Origin: Paenibacillus sp. FSL K6-0276
GTDB taxonomy: Bacteria; Bacillota; Bacilli; Paenibacillales; Paenibacillaceae
Direction of reading: 5' to 3'
NCBI RefSeq assembly: GCF_037977235.1
Contig: NZ_CP150276.1
Coordinates: 434,001 to 498,000, forward strand
DNA: 64,000 bases
Shown here: one piece after another, positions 7,813 to 17,004 of the stretch
How the letters are laid out: every line of letters begins with the position of its first letter
Numbering within the stretch: position 1 is the first letter of the stretch
Notes under the pieces: generated by a model
Databases searched by the model: none
Told to the model about the DNA's origin: nothing
Seen by the model: only the letters and a program-made list of their open reading frames with translations
Position numbers and translations under genes: made by a program

Positions 7813-9528
7813 ATGTTAAGAAAGAGTCTATCCCACCTGAAATGGTGGATATGTGGTTATATTTTATTGGGTTTTACTATTCAGCTGTTGAGTAGTTTAG
7901 GCATTGTAGTGTTTCAAAAAATATTAGACAAGGCCACGATGATCAACAGCTTTGGTGAAATATCTAATTTAATCATGGTGTATGGGGGTTTGTTGGCTGG
8001 GGTGGTGATCCTAAATTATGTGGACGAATACCCTAGTGTATATCTATCGAACAGTATAACGGAGAGATTAAAGATACTTGCACTATCTAAAATATCCAAA
8101 ATCGACTATCAAGCCTATCAGGATATGGGCACAGGGCAGATGATTAAAGTGATCGAGAACGGGGCAGCGGCTGGAAACAGCATGATCTATTCTTTTTTCC
8201 TCAAAACATTACATGAGTTATTGCCCACTCTTCTGTTCAGTCTAATCTTTATCAGCTTCTATGATTTAAGGATCATGGTAGTGATTGCAGCTGGCTACGT
8301 GGTCATCTTTTTGATAACGAATCTGCTGTTGAAATTTCTGTATGCGATGAAGGCTACCATTCTCCAGGAACAAGAAAAGATGTCCAGATTCTCTATCCGT
8401 GGATTTATGGAATTGGTCGTCTTCAGAACTAATAAACGATATGAGAAAGAGATCGATAAGTTAAGCCAAACCGCACGCACTATCATTCATAAAAATGCCC
8501 AGCTACAAATGATTCACGAAGCTTTTTTCGCGATATTCGAGCTGTTTGTCACGGTAATTAAAGTCGTCGTCTTGATTTATGGTGTGAAAAGTATTGTCGC
8601 AGGTGATACGTCACTTGGTGTTGTGGTCGCATTGTTTATGTTTATTGATAAGATTTACTCGCCGATTGCCATTTTCAATGTTCTATTTGTAGATTACAGA
8701 CTGAATAAAGTGACCTACAGAAGATTTGAGGAATTTATTGATGCCCCAGAAGATAGAAATTTGGAGTCCGGAGAAGTCGTCACTGAGATCCACGGCAATA
8801 TTGAATTTAAGGATGTATCTTTTGACTATGGTAATGTAGGAATTCTGAACAACCTGAGCTTTTCCGTTGGGCGAGGAATGTCCGTTGCTATTGTCGGATT
8901 AAGTGGAGGCGGGAAATCTACCCTGATAAAATTGATCGTAGGATTATTAAAAAAGAACAAAGGTGAACTCTTATTGGATGGTAAGGATATCGATGAGATT
9001 CATCTGGATAGCTACTATGATCACATCTCTTACTTATCACAAGACACGCCGATTTTTGACGCGACTATAAGGGACAATATTGTATTTGATGAGCATACCT
9101 TGTCCGATGAAGAGCTGTATGAGATTTTGGGAAAAGTTCATTTGCAGGAAAAAGTAAGCCACTTACCGGATCGTTTAGATACTTTGGTGGGTGAAAAAGG
9201 GGTTAAATTGTCAGGCGGGGAAAGACAGCGATTAGCTTTTGCCAGAATCATTGCCCAAAAAAGAAATGTTCTAATTCTGGATGAGCCGGTGTCAGCACTT
9301 GATAATATTACGGAGCAAAGTCTCATGGAGACGATTTTAAAGGAATTTAAGGACAAAACCATCATCATTGTTGCCCACCGACTGAATTTTATAAAAGACG
9401 TTGATAAGATACTGGTAGTGGATCAAGGCTCGGTTGTGGGTGAAGGGAAGTTTGATGATTTAATAGAGCATTGCGAAGCTTTTAAAGCGTTATGGAGTAG
9501 AAAAATATCGTTTACAAATGCTGATTAA
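7813..9528 (+). CDS. ABC transporter, fused permease/ATPase (exporter)
   Basis: 571-aa half transporter: residues 1-300 hold six transmembrane helices (ABC type I exporter fold), and 325-571 the NBD. Walker A GLSGGGKST, signature KLSGGERQR, Walker B NVLILDEPVSALD and H-loop IIIVAHRL are all intact, so it should be an active homodimeric exporter of lipid, peptide or drug. No C39 peptidase domain is present. The ATG is preceded by AGAGGGGG. It lies 37 bp upstream of a NUDIX gene and may form a short operon with it. Confidence 0.9.
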   Translation: MLRKSLSHLKWWICGYILLGFTIQLLSSLGIVVFQKILDKATMINSFGEISNLIMVYGGLLAGVVILNYVDEYPSVYLSNSITERLKILALSKISKIDYQAYQDMGTGQMIKVIENGAAAGNSMIYSFFLKTLHELLPTLLFSLIFISFYDLRIMVVIAAGYVVIFLITNLLLKFLYAMKATILQEQEKMSRFSIRGFMELVVFRTNKRYEKEIDKLSQTARTIIHKNAQLQMIHEAFFAIFELFVTVIKVVVLIYGVKSIVAGDTSLGVVVALFMFIDKIYSPIAIFNVLFVDYRLNKVTYRRFEEFIDAPEDRNLESGEVVTEIHGNIEFKDVSFDYGNVGILNNLSFSVGRGMSVAIVGLSGGGKSTLIKLIVGLLKKNKGELLLDGKDIDEIHLDSYYDHISYLSQDTPIFDATIRDNIVFDEHTLSDEELYEILGKVHLQEKVSHLPDRLDTLVGEKGVKLSGGERQRLAFARIIAQKRNVLILDEPVSALDNITEQSLMETILKEFKDKTIIIVAHRLNFIKDVDKILVVDQGSVVGEGKFDDLIEHCEAFKALWSRKISFTNAD

Positions 9529-9565
9529 ATTGTTAACCTCTTCTTAAAAAAAAGAGGTGCGATCT

Positions 9566-10048
9566 ATGGCTTGGCCAACACATATTGTAGCGGTAGGTGG
9601 ATTCGCGGAAAATGAACAAGGAGATATCCTTTTAGTAAAGACTCATCATGGAGGCTGGGTATTCCCTGGTGGACAAGTAGAGGTCGGAGAGAACCTAATC
9701 GATGCATTAATTCGAGAGATTAAAGAGGAAAGTGGAATAGATGTTACGGTTTCTCGATTGATTGGTGTGTATTCGAATACAGGCATTCATAAATGGTATG
9801 ACGGTGTGACGGATGTTCCTACCAAGGTCATGTTTGATTTTATCTGCAAGCCCGTGGGTGGGGAATTATGTACCTCGGAGGAAACATCTGAAGTGATGTG
9901 GGTGGTAAAAGAGAAAGTGCTTGATTGGATTACACAACCGGCTATTCGTACCCGCTATCAAGCTTACTTGGATTACGATGGGAATACGAGGTATATGGAT
10001 TATGTAACTGGAGATACGTTTGAAGTCTATTTAGATCGAACGGTGTAA
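9566..10048 (+). CDS. NUDIX hydrolase
   Basis: 160-aa hydrolase of nucleoside diphosphate-linked compounds. The complete Nudix box is visible (GGQVEVGENLIDALIREIK followed by EESGI), with the metal-binding Glu pair EE. The start was set at ATG 9566, 6 nt after AGAGGTG; an in-frame GTG at 9557 lies within the ribosome binding site and is unlikely. Specific substrate not predictable; close relatives act as housecleaning or ADP-ribose-type pyrophosphatases. Confidence 0.88.
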   Translation: MAWPTHIVAVGGFAENEQGDILLVKTHHGGWVFPGGQVEVGENLIDALIREIKEESGIDVTVSRLIGVYSNTGIHKWYDGVTDVPTKVMFDFICKPVGGELCTSEETSEVMWVVKEKVLDWITQPAIRTRYQAYLDYDGNTRYMDYVTGDTFEVYLDRTV

Positions 10049-10061
10049 AATAGGATTGATA

Positions 10062-10089
10062 GGCCATCCCGCAAAGGATGGCTTTTTTT
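10062..10089 (+). terminator. rho-independent terminator
   Basis: Stem GCCATCC/GGATGGC with loop CGCAAA, followed by seven T residues, 13 bp after the NUDIX stop. It shares about 20 bases of flank and stem with the hairpin at 4142-4170. Confidence 0.85.
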
Positions 10090-10151
10090 GTTGTATAGGA
10101 AATTATGCAGTCAAAAAATGTGGATAACTCCGATGAAAAAAAGTAGGTGGG

Positions 10152-10232
10152 ATGAACGTGAAGAACCAGGAGACGTGGGAGAAGCAAGGAATCATCCGCC
10201 AGATTCTAAAAGATCACTACTCTCACACATAA
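10152..10232 (+). pseudogene. possible transposase N-terminal remnant (26 aa)
   Basis: ATG with AGGTGGG just upstream opens a 26-codon frame containing TWEKQGIIRQILKDHY, reminiscent of the N-terminus of IS91-type transposases. It ends in TAA with no continuation in any frame. Weak evidence; may be chance. Confidence 0.2.
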
Positions 10233-10265
10233 ACTTTTTTAATGCTTTCTATTTCTCTACTTCAG

Positions 10266-10470
10266 GGTCAAACCGCTAGAATTATAGGGAATTATTACCT
10301 ATAATTCTATATTATGAGGTCATTTCGATAGAATATAGGGAATTGTTCCCTATATTTCAGCTGAAATCGGTGAATTTAATTGAAATTGGTCAATATATAG
10401 GGAGAAATTCCGTATAACCTGGTCATATAACAGCTGTGACCTAATTTATAGGGAGGTTTTCCCTATAACG
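10266..10470. repeat. array of four imperfect palindromes (TATAGGGA/TCCCTATA)
   Basis: Four palindromes built on TATAGGGA ... TCCCTATA sit at 10278-10308, 10331-10358, 10394-10417 and 10446-10468, with centres 51, 61 and 52 bp apart. Each is preceded by GGTCA (near 10266, 10318, 10388, 10431), and CAGCTG occurs between some. The regular layout suggests a short repeat family or clustered protein-binding sites. The rest of the 10233-10591 gap holds nothing else recognisable beyond a short repeat at 10571-10600. Confidence 0.7.
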
Positions 10471-10570
10471 TATTCCACCAAAGTAAAATCCTCCACCTAC
10501 ACTGTAGTTCTTACTCGCCAAACCACCGAAAATCCTGCGGGAAGTACAACAATGTGTGCTCCGTAAGCTG

Positions 10571-10600
10571 TAAATATAAGAAAGTATAAAGCTATGCTTT
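10571..10600. repeat. partial copy of dispersed AATATAAGAAAGTATAAG repeat
   Basis: Only the left arm (AAATATAAGAAAGTATAA) of the roughly 105-bp repeat family is present, overlapping the 3' end of the LysR gene. Full copies are at 47291, 60060 and 62131. Confidence 0.5.
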
Positions 10601-11503
10601 AATGCCCTCAAAGGTATAGGGATTTTGGCGGATCATCTGAATAAGGTTTGCCGCCGAGGCTGATAAAGGTTCATTTTTCCGCGTACAGATCGCAATGCTG
10701 TTCTTCAGATGTATTCCTTCAACATAAATTCGGCATAACTCTCCACGTTCTACATATTCGCGTACAACGAGCGAAGAGACGAAGTTCGCGCCATATCCGG
10801 CGATGACCGCTTGGATCGCTTCATGTAGTCCATTAAATTGCAAAGAGATTGTGGGAGCTGGCATGTTGTATGTACGGCATAAGGATAATAATCTCTCCCT
10901 CGTCGAACTTCCTTCCTCACGCATGACAAAAGATTCTTTCATCATTTCGGATAGAGAAATTTGCTGATTCGCATAGCGATGATGGGGTGCGACCACAAAC
11001 CATAACTCGTCCTGAAATAACTCCTCTGTCTGGATCGTATCTGGATATGCCTCGGCAATCCCTCCGTAAATCGCCATATCCACTTCTACATTTAACAGCT
11101 GCTTCAGAGCATCGCTTGAATTGGTGGTGGTAATCACCATTTCTACTTGTTCATATTGTTGTTTGAACTTTGCGATCCAGGTAGGGATAAGGAAGTGAGC
11201 GGGTAAATACGTCGCGGCTAGACGAATACTTCCATTCGTGCCGTTAACGTAATCCTGGGCGAATTGTTCGATCTGCTGTTCGACGGCGAAGAGTCTTTTG
11301 GCGAGTAGAGCAAGCTCTTCGCCCGCATCCGTTAATGCAATCCCTCTCCCTTGAGGCTTAAATAAGGCGAAGGACAGTTCCTTTTCGAATTTCTTGATCT
11401 GAGCAGTAATCGCAGGCTGACTGATACTTAAAGTTTCTGAGGCGCGTGTCACACTTCCCGTTGATGCGATCACATGGAATAAGCGTAACGCATGTAGATT
11501 CAT
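10592..11503 (-). CDS. LysR-family transcriptional regulator
   Basis: 303-aa regulator. The N-terminal winged HTH is at about 1-60 (LRLFHVIASTGSVTRASETL, then SQPAITAQIKKFE). The periplasmic-binding-protein-like effector domain is at about 90-300. I chose the ATG at 11503 because GGGAG lies 8 nt upstream; the frame extends 11 codons further to 11536 without a clear ribosome binding site. It is divergent from an O-methyltransferase gene. LysR regulators commonly control a divergent neighbour, but here a 160-nt hairpin element separates the two. The domain resembles CysL/CbbR-type regulators; the effector is unknown. Confidence 0.88.
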   Translation of the reverse strand: MNLHALRLFHVIASTGSVTRASETLSISQPAITAQIKKFEKELSFALFKPQGRGIALTDAGEELALLAKRLFAVEQQIEQFAQDYVNGTNGSIRLAATYLPAHFLIPTWIAKFKQQYEQVEMVITTTNSSDALKQLLNVEVDMAIYGGIAEAYPDTIQTEELFQDELWFVVAPHHRYANQQISLSEMMKESFVMREEGSSTRERLLSLCRTYNMPAPTISLQFNGLHEAIQAVIAGYGANFVSSLVVREYVERGELCRIYVEGIHLKNSIAICTRKNEPLSASAANLIQMIRQNPYTFEGIKA

Positions 11504-11613
11504 GGTTAAACTCCCATCTGCTATCGTTCGATTCATATACTGAATATATAATTTATAGTTAAAGATATATTATATTTATGATTATAACTGATTTACAATA
11601 CAGGTATAAAGAT

Positions 11614-11645
11614 GAACTTGAACTTGAATTTGAACTTGAATTTTT
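11614..11645 (+). repeat. short TTGAAY hexamer repeat
   Basis: Five near-perfect copies of TTGAAC/TTGAAT in tandem, just upstream of the hairpin element between the LysR and O-methyltransferase genes. Confidence 0.6.
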
Positions 11646-11647
11646 AG

Positions 11648-11809
11648 TTAGGGAAAGGGAGTAACGAAGAGGAGGTTTGGAACTGTAGGAGCGTTAGCGA
11701 CCGCCTTTGTCCCCGGATTTCAACCACGAGTAGTGGTTTAATTAAAGAAATCTGGAGACAACAGCGGCCGGAAGTCCAAACACTCCTCGTAGTTACGACC
11801 GATCCCTAA
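11648..11809. repeat. long imperfect hairpin element, copy A
   Basis: A 162-nt inverted repeat. Arms pair from TTAGGG/CCCTAA inward through GTAAC/GTTAC, GAGGAG/CTCCTC, TTTGGAACT/AGTCCAAA, TTGTC/GACAA and GATTTC/GAAATC to the terminal hairpin ACCAC-GAGTA-GTGGT. The core of the element at 49611-50155 has the same order of stems. Several pairs differ in a compensatory way between the copies (TTGTC/GACAA versus TTATC/GATAA; ACCAC/GTGGT versus ACCGC/GCGGT), which points to conserved structure. Confidence 0.8.
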
Positions 11810-11866
11810 ATGGGAAATGACAGGTTCATTTTAACTAGAAGTCAAACCAAAGGAGAAGTGATAAAT

Positions 11867-12538
11867 ATGAATCAAACGACTACATGGGATAAAGTCGATC
11901 AGTACATTACAGAGCGCCTAATTCCACAGGATTCCGTGCTCGAGGAAGTGTTGTCCGCTAATCAACAGGCAGGGCTGCCGCCCTTTGATGTTTCACCTAG
12001 TCAGGGTAAGTTCCTTAACCTATTGGTTCAAATGAAAGGTGCACGCCGGATTCTGGAGATTGGCACTTTGGGTGGGTATAGCACGATTTGGATGGCAAGA
12101 GCGCTCCCGTCTGACGGACATATCGTTACTTTGGAGCTAGATCCATCTCATGCTCAGGTGGCAGGGGCCAATTTCTCGCTTGCTCAGGTAGATGATCTGG
12201 TAGAACTTCGTATAGGCGATGCTTTGGGGCAATTGTCTCAGATGGAACAAGAGGGTGTGGAACCCTTTGACTTTATATTCATTGATGCGGACAAACCGAA
12301 CAACCCTAACTATTTACAATGGGCGCTTCAATTTTCCCATCCCGGAACGGTGATTATTGGCGATAATGTGATCCGAGAAGGTGAGATCATTAACAAGAAT
12401 AGCAAAGATCCTCGTGTAGTAGGCGTACGGGAATTTTATGATCTGTTGGCTGAAGAGCCTAGGATTTCGGCTACTGCCATTCAGACGGTGGGAAGTAAAG
12501 GGTATGATGGATTCGTATTGGGGATTGTGAATAGCTGA
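11867..12538 (+). CDS. class I SAM-dependent O-methyltransferase
   Basis: 223-aa methyltransferase of the catechol/caffeoyl-CoA O-methyltransferase type. The SAM-binding motif is ILEIGTLGGYSTIWMA, the acidic ribose-binding residue lies in IVTLELDP, and the metal/catalytic Asp in DFIFIDADK. ATG 11867 follows AAAGGAG; upstream in-frame codons (from 11810) fall inside the hairpin element and are unlikely to be translated. It may be regulated by the divergent LysR protein. Acceptor substrate unknown. Confidence 0.88.
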   Translation: MNQTTTWDKVDQYITERLIPQDSVLEEVLSANQQAGLPPFDVSPSQGKFLNLLVQMKGARRILEIGTLGGYSTIWMARALPSDGHIVTLELDPSHAQVAGANFSLAQVDDLVELRIGDALGQLSQMEQEGVEPFDFIFIDADKPNNPNYLQWALQFSHPGTVIIGDNVIREGEIINKNSKDPRVVGVREFYDLLAEEPRISATAIQTVGSKGYDGFVLGIVNS

Positions 12539-12605
12539 TTTATATATTGCAATATCCAACAATTGTAATATAATCTATTGAAAATCCAATAGTGAGAGGT
12601 ACTCT

Positions 12606-13154
12606 ATGCAACCTACATTTGAAACACAAAGGTTAATTCTAAGACCGTTTCAATCAACAGATGCCAATAAAGTTCAAGAGCTTGCTGGGGATATTGAAGT
12701 AGCTAGAACAACGCTGTCTATTCCTCATCCATACCCTGATGGAGCGGCTGAATCTTGGATTGGTGCCTGTAGGAAGAGAGCAGACGATGGTGAAGGATTT
12801 CCTTTTGCTTTAATTAGTAAAGAGAGTAATACCTTAATAGGTTGTATGAGTCTAAATATAGACAAATCGCATAGAAGAGGTGAACTTGCTTATTGGGTAG
12901 GTAGTCCCTTTTGGGGAAATGGATATGCGACGGAAGCGGCAAAGAAACTGATCGATTTTGGATTTGAAGACCTGCTATTAAATAAAATATGGGCAGCGGC
13001 AATGTCTAGAAATCCTGCTTCCTCCAATGTTATGAAAAAAGCTGGAATGAGATTTGAAGGGGAATTTAAACGGCATATTTTAAAATGGGATAAATTCGAG
13101 GATCTAGTCTTTTACGGGTTAACTAGGATTGAATATGAAGATAGGTGCTCCTAA
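12606..13154 (+). CDS. GNAT family N-acetyltransferase (RimJ/RimL type)
   Basis: 182-aa acetyltransferase that transfers the acetyl group of acetyl-CoA to an amine. The N-terminus ETQRLILRPFQSTDA is typical of RimJ/RimL-like members. The acetyl-CoA loop is GNGYATEAAKKLIDFGF, followed by NPASSNVMKKAGMRFEGE near the C-terminus. GAGAGG precedes the ATG. Probably monocistronic; protein or small-molecule substrate cannot be told. Confidence 0.88.
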   Translation: MQPTFETQRLILRPFQSTDANKVQELAGDIEVARTTLSIPHPYPDGAAESWIGACRKRADDGEGFPFALISKESNTLIGCMSLNIDKSHRRGELAYWVGSPFWGNGYATEAAKKLIDFGFEDLLLNKIWAAAMSRNPASSNVMKKAGMRFEGEFKRHILKWDKFEDLVFYGLTRIEYEDRCS

Positions 13155-13186
13155 GCCATGATGGCTTTTGGAACACCCTCTTAGTT

Positions 13187-15133
13187 TTAGAGCGACTCTT
13201 TAATCACCTTTTTATAATAGAAGACGGACAGCACTGCAAAGATCGAATACAAAGCGGTGTAAAGGATCATCACCAGAATCATTGGTGTCATAAGCTCTGT
13301 ACCGAAGAAGAACCAGCCGGATTTCACGGCAAAGTAGCTATGAAGCAGACCTATGACTAATGGAATCCCGAAATTGAACAATTGTTTCATCTGAATCCCT
13401 CTAAGCAGATCACCTTGCGTGAAACCAAGCTTTCTTAGGATTGTGTAGTTGGGCTTTTCATTCTCACTCTCATCCATTTGTTTAAAGTAAAGAATGCATC
13501 CGGAGGTAATCAGGAAGGTTAACCCCAGAAAGGCAACGATAAACATGATGAGTCCCATATTTTGTTTTTGATTGTTTTTCGTCTCCAATTGAGAGTCGTT
13601 AATGCTTTTATCTTTAAATTTCATGTTCTGAAAAAGCTCATTAGCCTGTTCAACGCTTGCCCGTTCTTTCATATCGATTCCGATATTAAGAGTGGATTTT
13701 TTTTGAAGGGCTGGATCTAGATCTTTCTGTAAGCGTTCAAAAGTCGATTCGTCTACAATCGCAACAGGTAAGCCGCCACCTGTGAAATACCCTAAAATAG
13801 GTGCGTCCTTATTTATAGTTGTATATACCTGCGGAATAACCTCATGCGCTCCCTTAAATTCAATGGGGCCTTCGTCTTTCAGCGAAATCAGATTATCCAG
13901 TGCACTACTTGTCTTTGTAAAATAGGTCTCATCCGGTGATACATCGATGCCTTCTAGTGCATTTTCGCTAATAACTGGGAGGGGCATGATCTTAGAAACT
14001 ATACTGGATCCCTTTGGATTCTCACCCATAGCCTTCTCCATATTTACATCTACCTGAATGACTTCTATCTTTTTTTCTGTAAACACTAAATTCTTCGCAA
14101 CTAACGCCTCTTTAAAAATGTCAGCATCATGGGTGTCTGTAAGAATAAAATCTGACGGGACATAGAGCTTCGCACTTTTCTCAGCAGAGTAGAAAGAGAT
14201 ATAGCTCAAGGATAATAAAGCTAGCGCCAGTGCCGATACCGTTGTGATGATGGTTAATAATACGGCATTTGATTTCATACGAAACATAATGGAGGAGAGA
14301 GATAACACCTCTTTAATATTCAGGTACCCGTTTTTCTTTTTACGAATGAGATGAAAGATAAAGCTTACCGAGCCTTTATAAAAAAGATAAGTCCCAACGA
14401 TAACTGAAGCCAGAATAGTGATCATGGATATAGTTAGTTGAGTCATTGATGTTAAGTCTCCACTAAATAATCGAGATGAAATCGAATAGCCAAGCAGAAT
14501 CAATCCAATCCCAGCGATCCCTATGATCATTTCAAAGACGGATAGCTTTTTCGCGTTGCCTTCTGTGGTTGAGGTCACCCGGAACAGAGATAGAATGCTT
14601 TGTCTTTTAATAAAGCCATAATTCATCAGCATGATTAAGAGATAGATTACAAAGAATACGATTAGCGTTTGGATCAGGGCCGGGGTAGAAAAATGAAGGG
14701 AGGCTATCGCATCGATCCCCATCGTTTTAAAAAGAATCATGAGGATTAATTTTGAAACTGAGAAGCCTACGGCTATTCCTAGAATTAAAGAACCAAAGTA
14801 TAGTATGAAGTTCTCGGCAGTAAGAATACGGAATATTTTACTTTTGGTCATCCCGATTAACTGAAATAGTCCAATTTCTTTACCGCGCCGTTTAATGAAG
14901 ATGGTGTTAGCATATAACAGGAAAATGGATACAATCACGACCAGTAAGACCGAGGCGGACTTGATTGCTGCGCCCCCTTTGACAGACCCTTCTACCGCAT
15001 CCATCGAGGGATCGTATTGCAACGTAACAAAGGCGAAATATAAGGCTACGCTAAAGACGAGAGCGAACACATACAGGTAGTAATTTCTGATGTTTTTTCG
15101 CAGATTTCGAAGCATCAGTACATTAATGCTCAT
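13187..15133 (-). CDS. BceB-type ABC transporter permease
   Basis: 648-aa FtsX-family permease of a peptide-antibiotic detoxification transporter. One N-terminal helix, a group of helices from about 60 to 300, a roughly 200-residue extracellular domain (about 310-520) and C-terminal helices reproduce the ten-helix BceB layout. The start at 15133 has AGGTGGTG 6 nt upstream and overlaps the ATPase gene end by 11 bp. Together with the ATPase, kinase and regulator just upstream it forms a flux-sensing resistance module: the transporter both removes peptides from their lipid II-cycle target and activates the kinase. The actual inducing peptide is unknown. Confidence 0.92.
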   Translation of the reverse strand: MSINVLMLRNLRKNIRNYYLYVFALVFSVALYFAFVTLQYDPSMDAVEGSVKGGAAIKSASVLLVVIVSIFLLYANTIFIKRRGKEIGLFQLIGMTKSKIFRILTAENFILYFGSLILGIAVGFSVSKLILMILFKTMGIDAIASLHFSTPALIQTLIVFFVIYLLIMLMNYGFIKRQSILSLFRVTSTTEGNAKKLSVFEMIIGIAGIGLILLGYSISSRLFSGDLTSMTQLTISMITILASVIVGTYLFYKGSVSFIFHLIRKKKNGYLNIKEVLSLSSIMFRMKSNAVLLTIITTVSALALALLSLSYISFYSAEKSAKLYVPSDFILTDTHDADIFKEALVAKNLVFTEKKIEVIQVDVNMEKAMGENPKGSSIVSKIMPLPVISENALEGIDVSPDETYFTKTSSALDNLISLKDEGPIEFKGAHEVIPQVYTTINKDAPILGYFTGGGLPVAIVDESTFERLQKDLDPALQKKSTLNIGIDMKERASVEQANELFQNMKFKDKSINDSQLETKNNQKQNMGLIMFIVAFLGLTFLITSGCILYFKQMDESENEKPNYTILRKLGFTQGDLLRGIQMKQLFNFGIPLVIGLLHSYFAVKSGWFFFGTELMTPMILVMILYTALYSIFAVLSVFYYKKVIKESL

Positions 15134-15884
15134 TCTGCACACCACCTAATACACCTTGTGTTTTTATGATGTCGTTGAAGAAGACTTGTCTGGATTCGTC
15201 CCCTTTATTCAATTGCGTATAGATCGTACCATCCTTAATAAAAATAACTCTACTGCAATAGCTAGCAGCCACTGGATCATGTGTAACCATAACTATCGTT
15301 GCTTTTCGTCTTTGATTTAGTTCACTTAGCTTGTTTAACAAATCAGAAGCAGATTTAGAATCCAAGGCTCCGGTAGGCTCGTCAGCAAAAATAATGCTTG
15401 GATCATGAATGAAGGCCCGAGCTGCGGAGGTACGTTGTTTTTGGCCCCCGGAAATTTCATTCGGGTACTTATTCTTTAATTCATAAATCCCCAGTTCCTT
15501 TGCGACGCTCTCGAATTTCTCATTGGCGATTTTCTTGGGGGTGTTGGTAATGGACAGAGGTAATAGGATGTTCTCCTTCACCGTCAGCGTGTCCAAGAGA
15601 TTGTATTCTTGAAAAATAAAGCCTAAATGATTCTTCCGAAATTCAGCTAATTGCTTTTCTTTCATATTGGAAATTTCATTGCCCTCAATGGTAATTGATC
15701 CGTTGCTGATCTGGTCAATCGACGAGAGCACGTTAAGCAGTGTCGTCTTTCCTGAACCGGAAGAGCCCATAATCCCAACAAATTCACCTTCTTCTATAGA
15801 AATATCCAGTCCGCTCAATACGGATTGTTTGTTTAATTTATTTCCGTAGCTTTTATGAATTTTAGTGGCCTCTAGAATTGCCAT
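15123..15884 (-). CDS. BceA-type ABC transporter ATP-binding protein
   Basis: 253-aa ATPase, MacB/LolD-like. Walker [11 protein letters not shown]-loop [14 protein letters not shown], signature EISGGQKQR, Walker [13 protein letters not shown] and H-loop MVTHD are all intact. The ribosome binding site GGGAG is about 10 nt before the ATG. Translationally coupled to the permease by overlapping ends. Its promoter should lie in the 115-bp gap separating it from the kinase gene, which in Bce systems is the regulator's target. Confidence 0.93.
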   Translation of the reverse strand: MAILEATKIHKSYGNKLNKQSVLSGLDISIEEGEFVGIMGSSGSGKTTLLNVLSSIDQISNGSITIEGNEISNMKEKQLAEFRKNHLGFIFQEYNLLDTLTVKENILLPLSITNTPKKIANEKFESVAKELGIYELKNKYPNEISGGQKQRTSAARAFIHDPSIIFADEPTGALDSKSASDLLNKLSELNQRRKATIVMVTHDPVAASYCSRVIFIKDGTIYTQLNKGDESRQVFFNDIIKTQGVLGGVQNEH

Positions 15885-15978
15885 AATGATTCACTCCCTT
15901 TTTTATACTCGTTCTTTTTGTATAGCTTTATTATAAAAGGCTTTTCCGTTCTTATCCTTCGATTGCCCGAACAAAATG

Positions 15979-16009
15979 AAAAAGCATGTGACATTGTTGT
16001 CACACGCTT
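15979..16009 (-). terminator. rho-independent terminator after BceS-like kinase
   Basis: On the minus strand the stem GTGTGACA/TGTCACAT, with loop ACAA, is followed by CTTTTT. It overlaps the last codons of the kinase gene and separates the RS pair from the AB pair. Confidence 0.75.
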
Positions 16010-17004
16010 GAGAGCTTCACGAATTCATTTTTGAGTGGAAAGGTTAAGGTGAACGTCGTCCCTGATCCGAGCCTCGACTCAACCCCGATGACGATAAACA
16101 AGGATTGCGCTGCTTTTTTGGCTAAATATAATCCCATGCCTGTGGCGGCATTGTCGCGATGCACCGTGGTGGAAGTAAACCCTCTATCAAATATACGAGG
16201 CAGGTCCTTGGGATCTATTCCGCGCCCACCATCCTTCACTTCAAGAACAATATGCTCAGCTTGCTGATAGCTGTTCACTGTAATATCTGAAGCTTCGCTA
16301 TATTTTACGGCGTTGGTTAGTAGTTGTCGGAGGATAAAAGCCAGCCATTTGGCATCACTAAGCACTTCAGCTACTTCCAAGTTTAGTTCAAAGCCAATTC
16401 CCTTCTGAATACACCAGGATTTCAACGTCTTAATCTCACCAAAAATAAGCGTTTCTAAATCAATATGTTCTATATATAAATCATTTTCGATAAAGGGAAT
16501 CCGCCTTTGATGGAGCTGTTGATCCAGTAGAAGATGAATTCGCAGCCATTCATAGGTCAGATGTTTCTTCATTACATCATCTTCCATACGCTCAATCATT
16601 AGATGCATTGCGGTTAGAGGGGTCTTCACCTCATGAATCCAAGATAATAGTTCATCTTTCTCTTGCTCTAGCGTCATTAGATTATGCGAAGCAGCCTGTT
16701 TTAACAATTTAGCTTGATTGGTGATGCTCTCTTCAATAATTTTCTCAAACGGGCTTTCGGGGGTGGCGATACTCGTTAAATCCAGATCATCATCTCGCTC
16801 AGCTAAGCTTTTATAGAACCTGGTTTCCCTGGGATAGCGAAGGATTAAGAACATCACGAAAAAAAGCATCGACAAGGAGACCAGATAGAGAACCGAAGAG
16901 AGTGGAATCGACGGATCCATATAAGTGACAAAGAGTATAAATAGATTGGTAAAGAGAACTAGTATGATCCAGCTGCTTCTTTCTAAGAGATACTTTTTAA
17001 TCAT
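16000..17004 (-). CDS. BceS-type intramembrane-sensing histidine kinase
   Basis: 334-aa kinase with only two closely spaced N-terminal helices (about 11-29 and 36-56) and almost no extracellular loop, the hallmark of BceS-like kinases that sense through their ABC transporter. Phospho-acceptor His124 is in SWIHEVKTPLTAMHLMIERM; ATPase motifs RQLLTNAVKYS, DGGRGI and GMGLYLAKK follow. The ATGA overlap with the regulator gene shows coupling. It probably phosphorylates the upstream-encoded regulator when the BceAB-like transporter is busy. Confidence 0.92.
   Translation of the reverse strand: MIKKYLLERSSWIILVLFTNLFILFVTYMDPSIPLSSVLYLVSLSMLFFVMFLILRYPRETRFYKSLAERDDDLDLTSIATPESPFEKIIEESITNQAKLLKQAASHNLMTLEQEKDELLSWIHEVKTPLTAMHLMIERMEDDVMKKHLTYEWLRIHLLLDQQLHQRRIPFIENDLYIEHIDLETLIFGEIKTLKSWCIQKGIGFELNLEVAEVLSDAKWLAFILRQLLTNAVKYSEASDITVNSYQQAEHIVLEVKDGGRGIDPKDLPRIFDRGFTSTTVHRDNAATGMGLYLAKKAAQSLFIVIGVESRLGSGTTFTLTFPLKNEFVKLSSV

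Noticed and set aside
11614..11645. Phase-variable microsatellite
   Set aside because: The TTGAAY hexamers are short, imperfect and not in a coding frame or promoter spacer, so a switching role is not supported.
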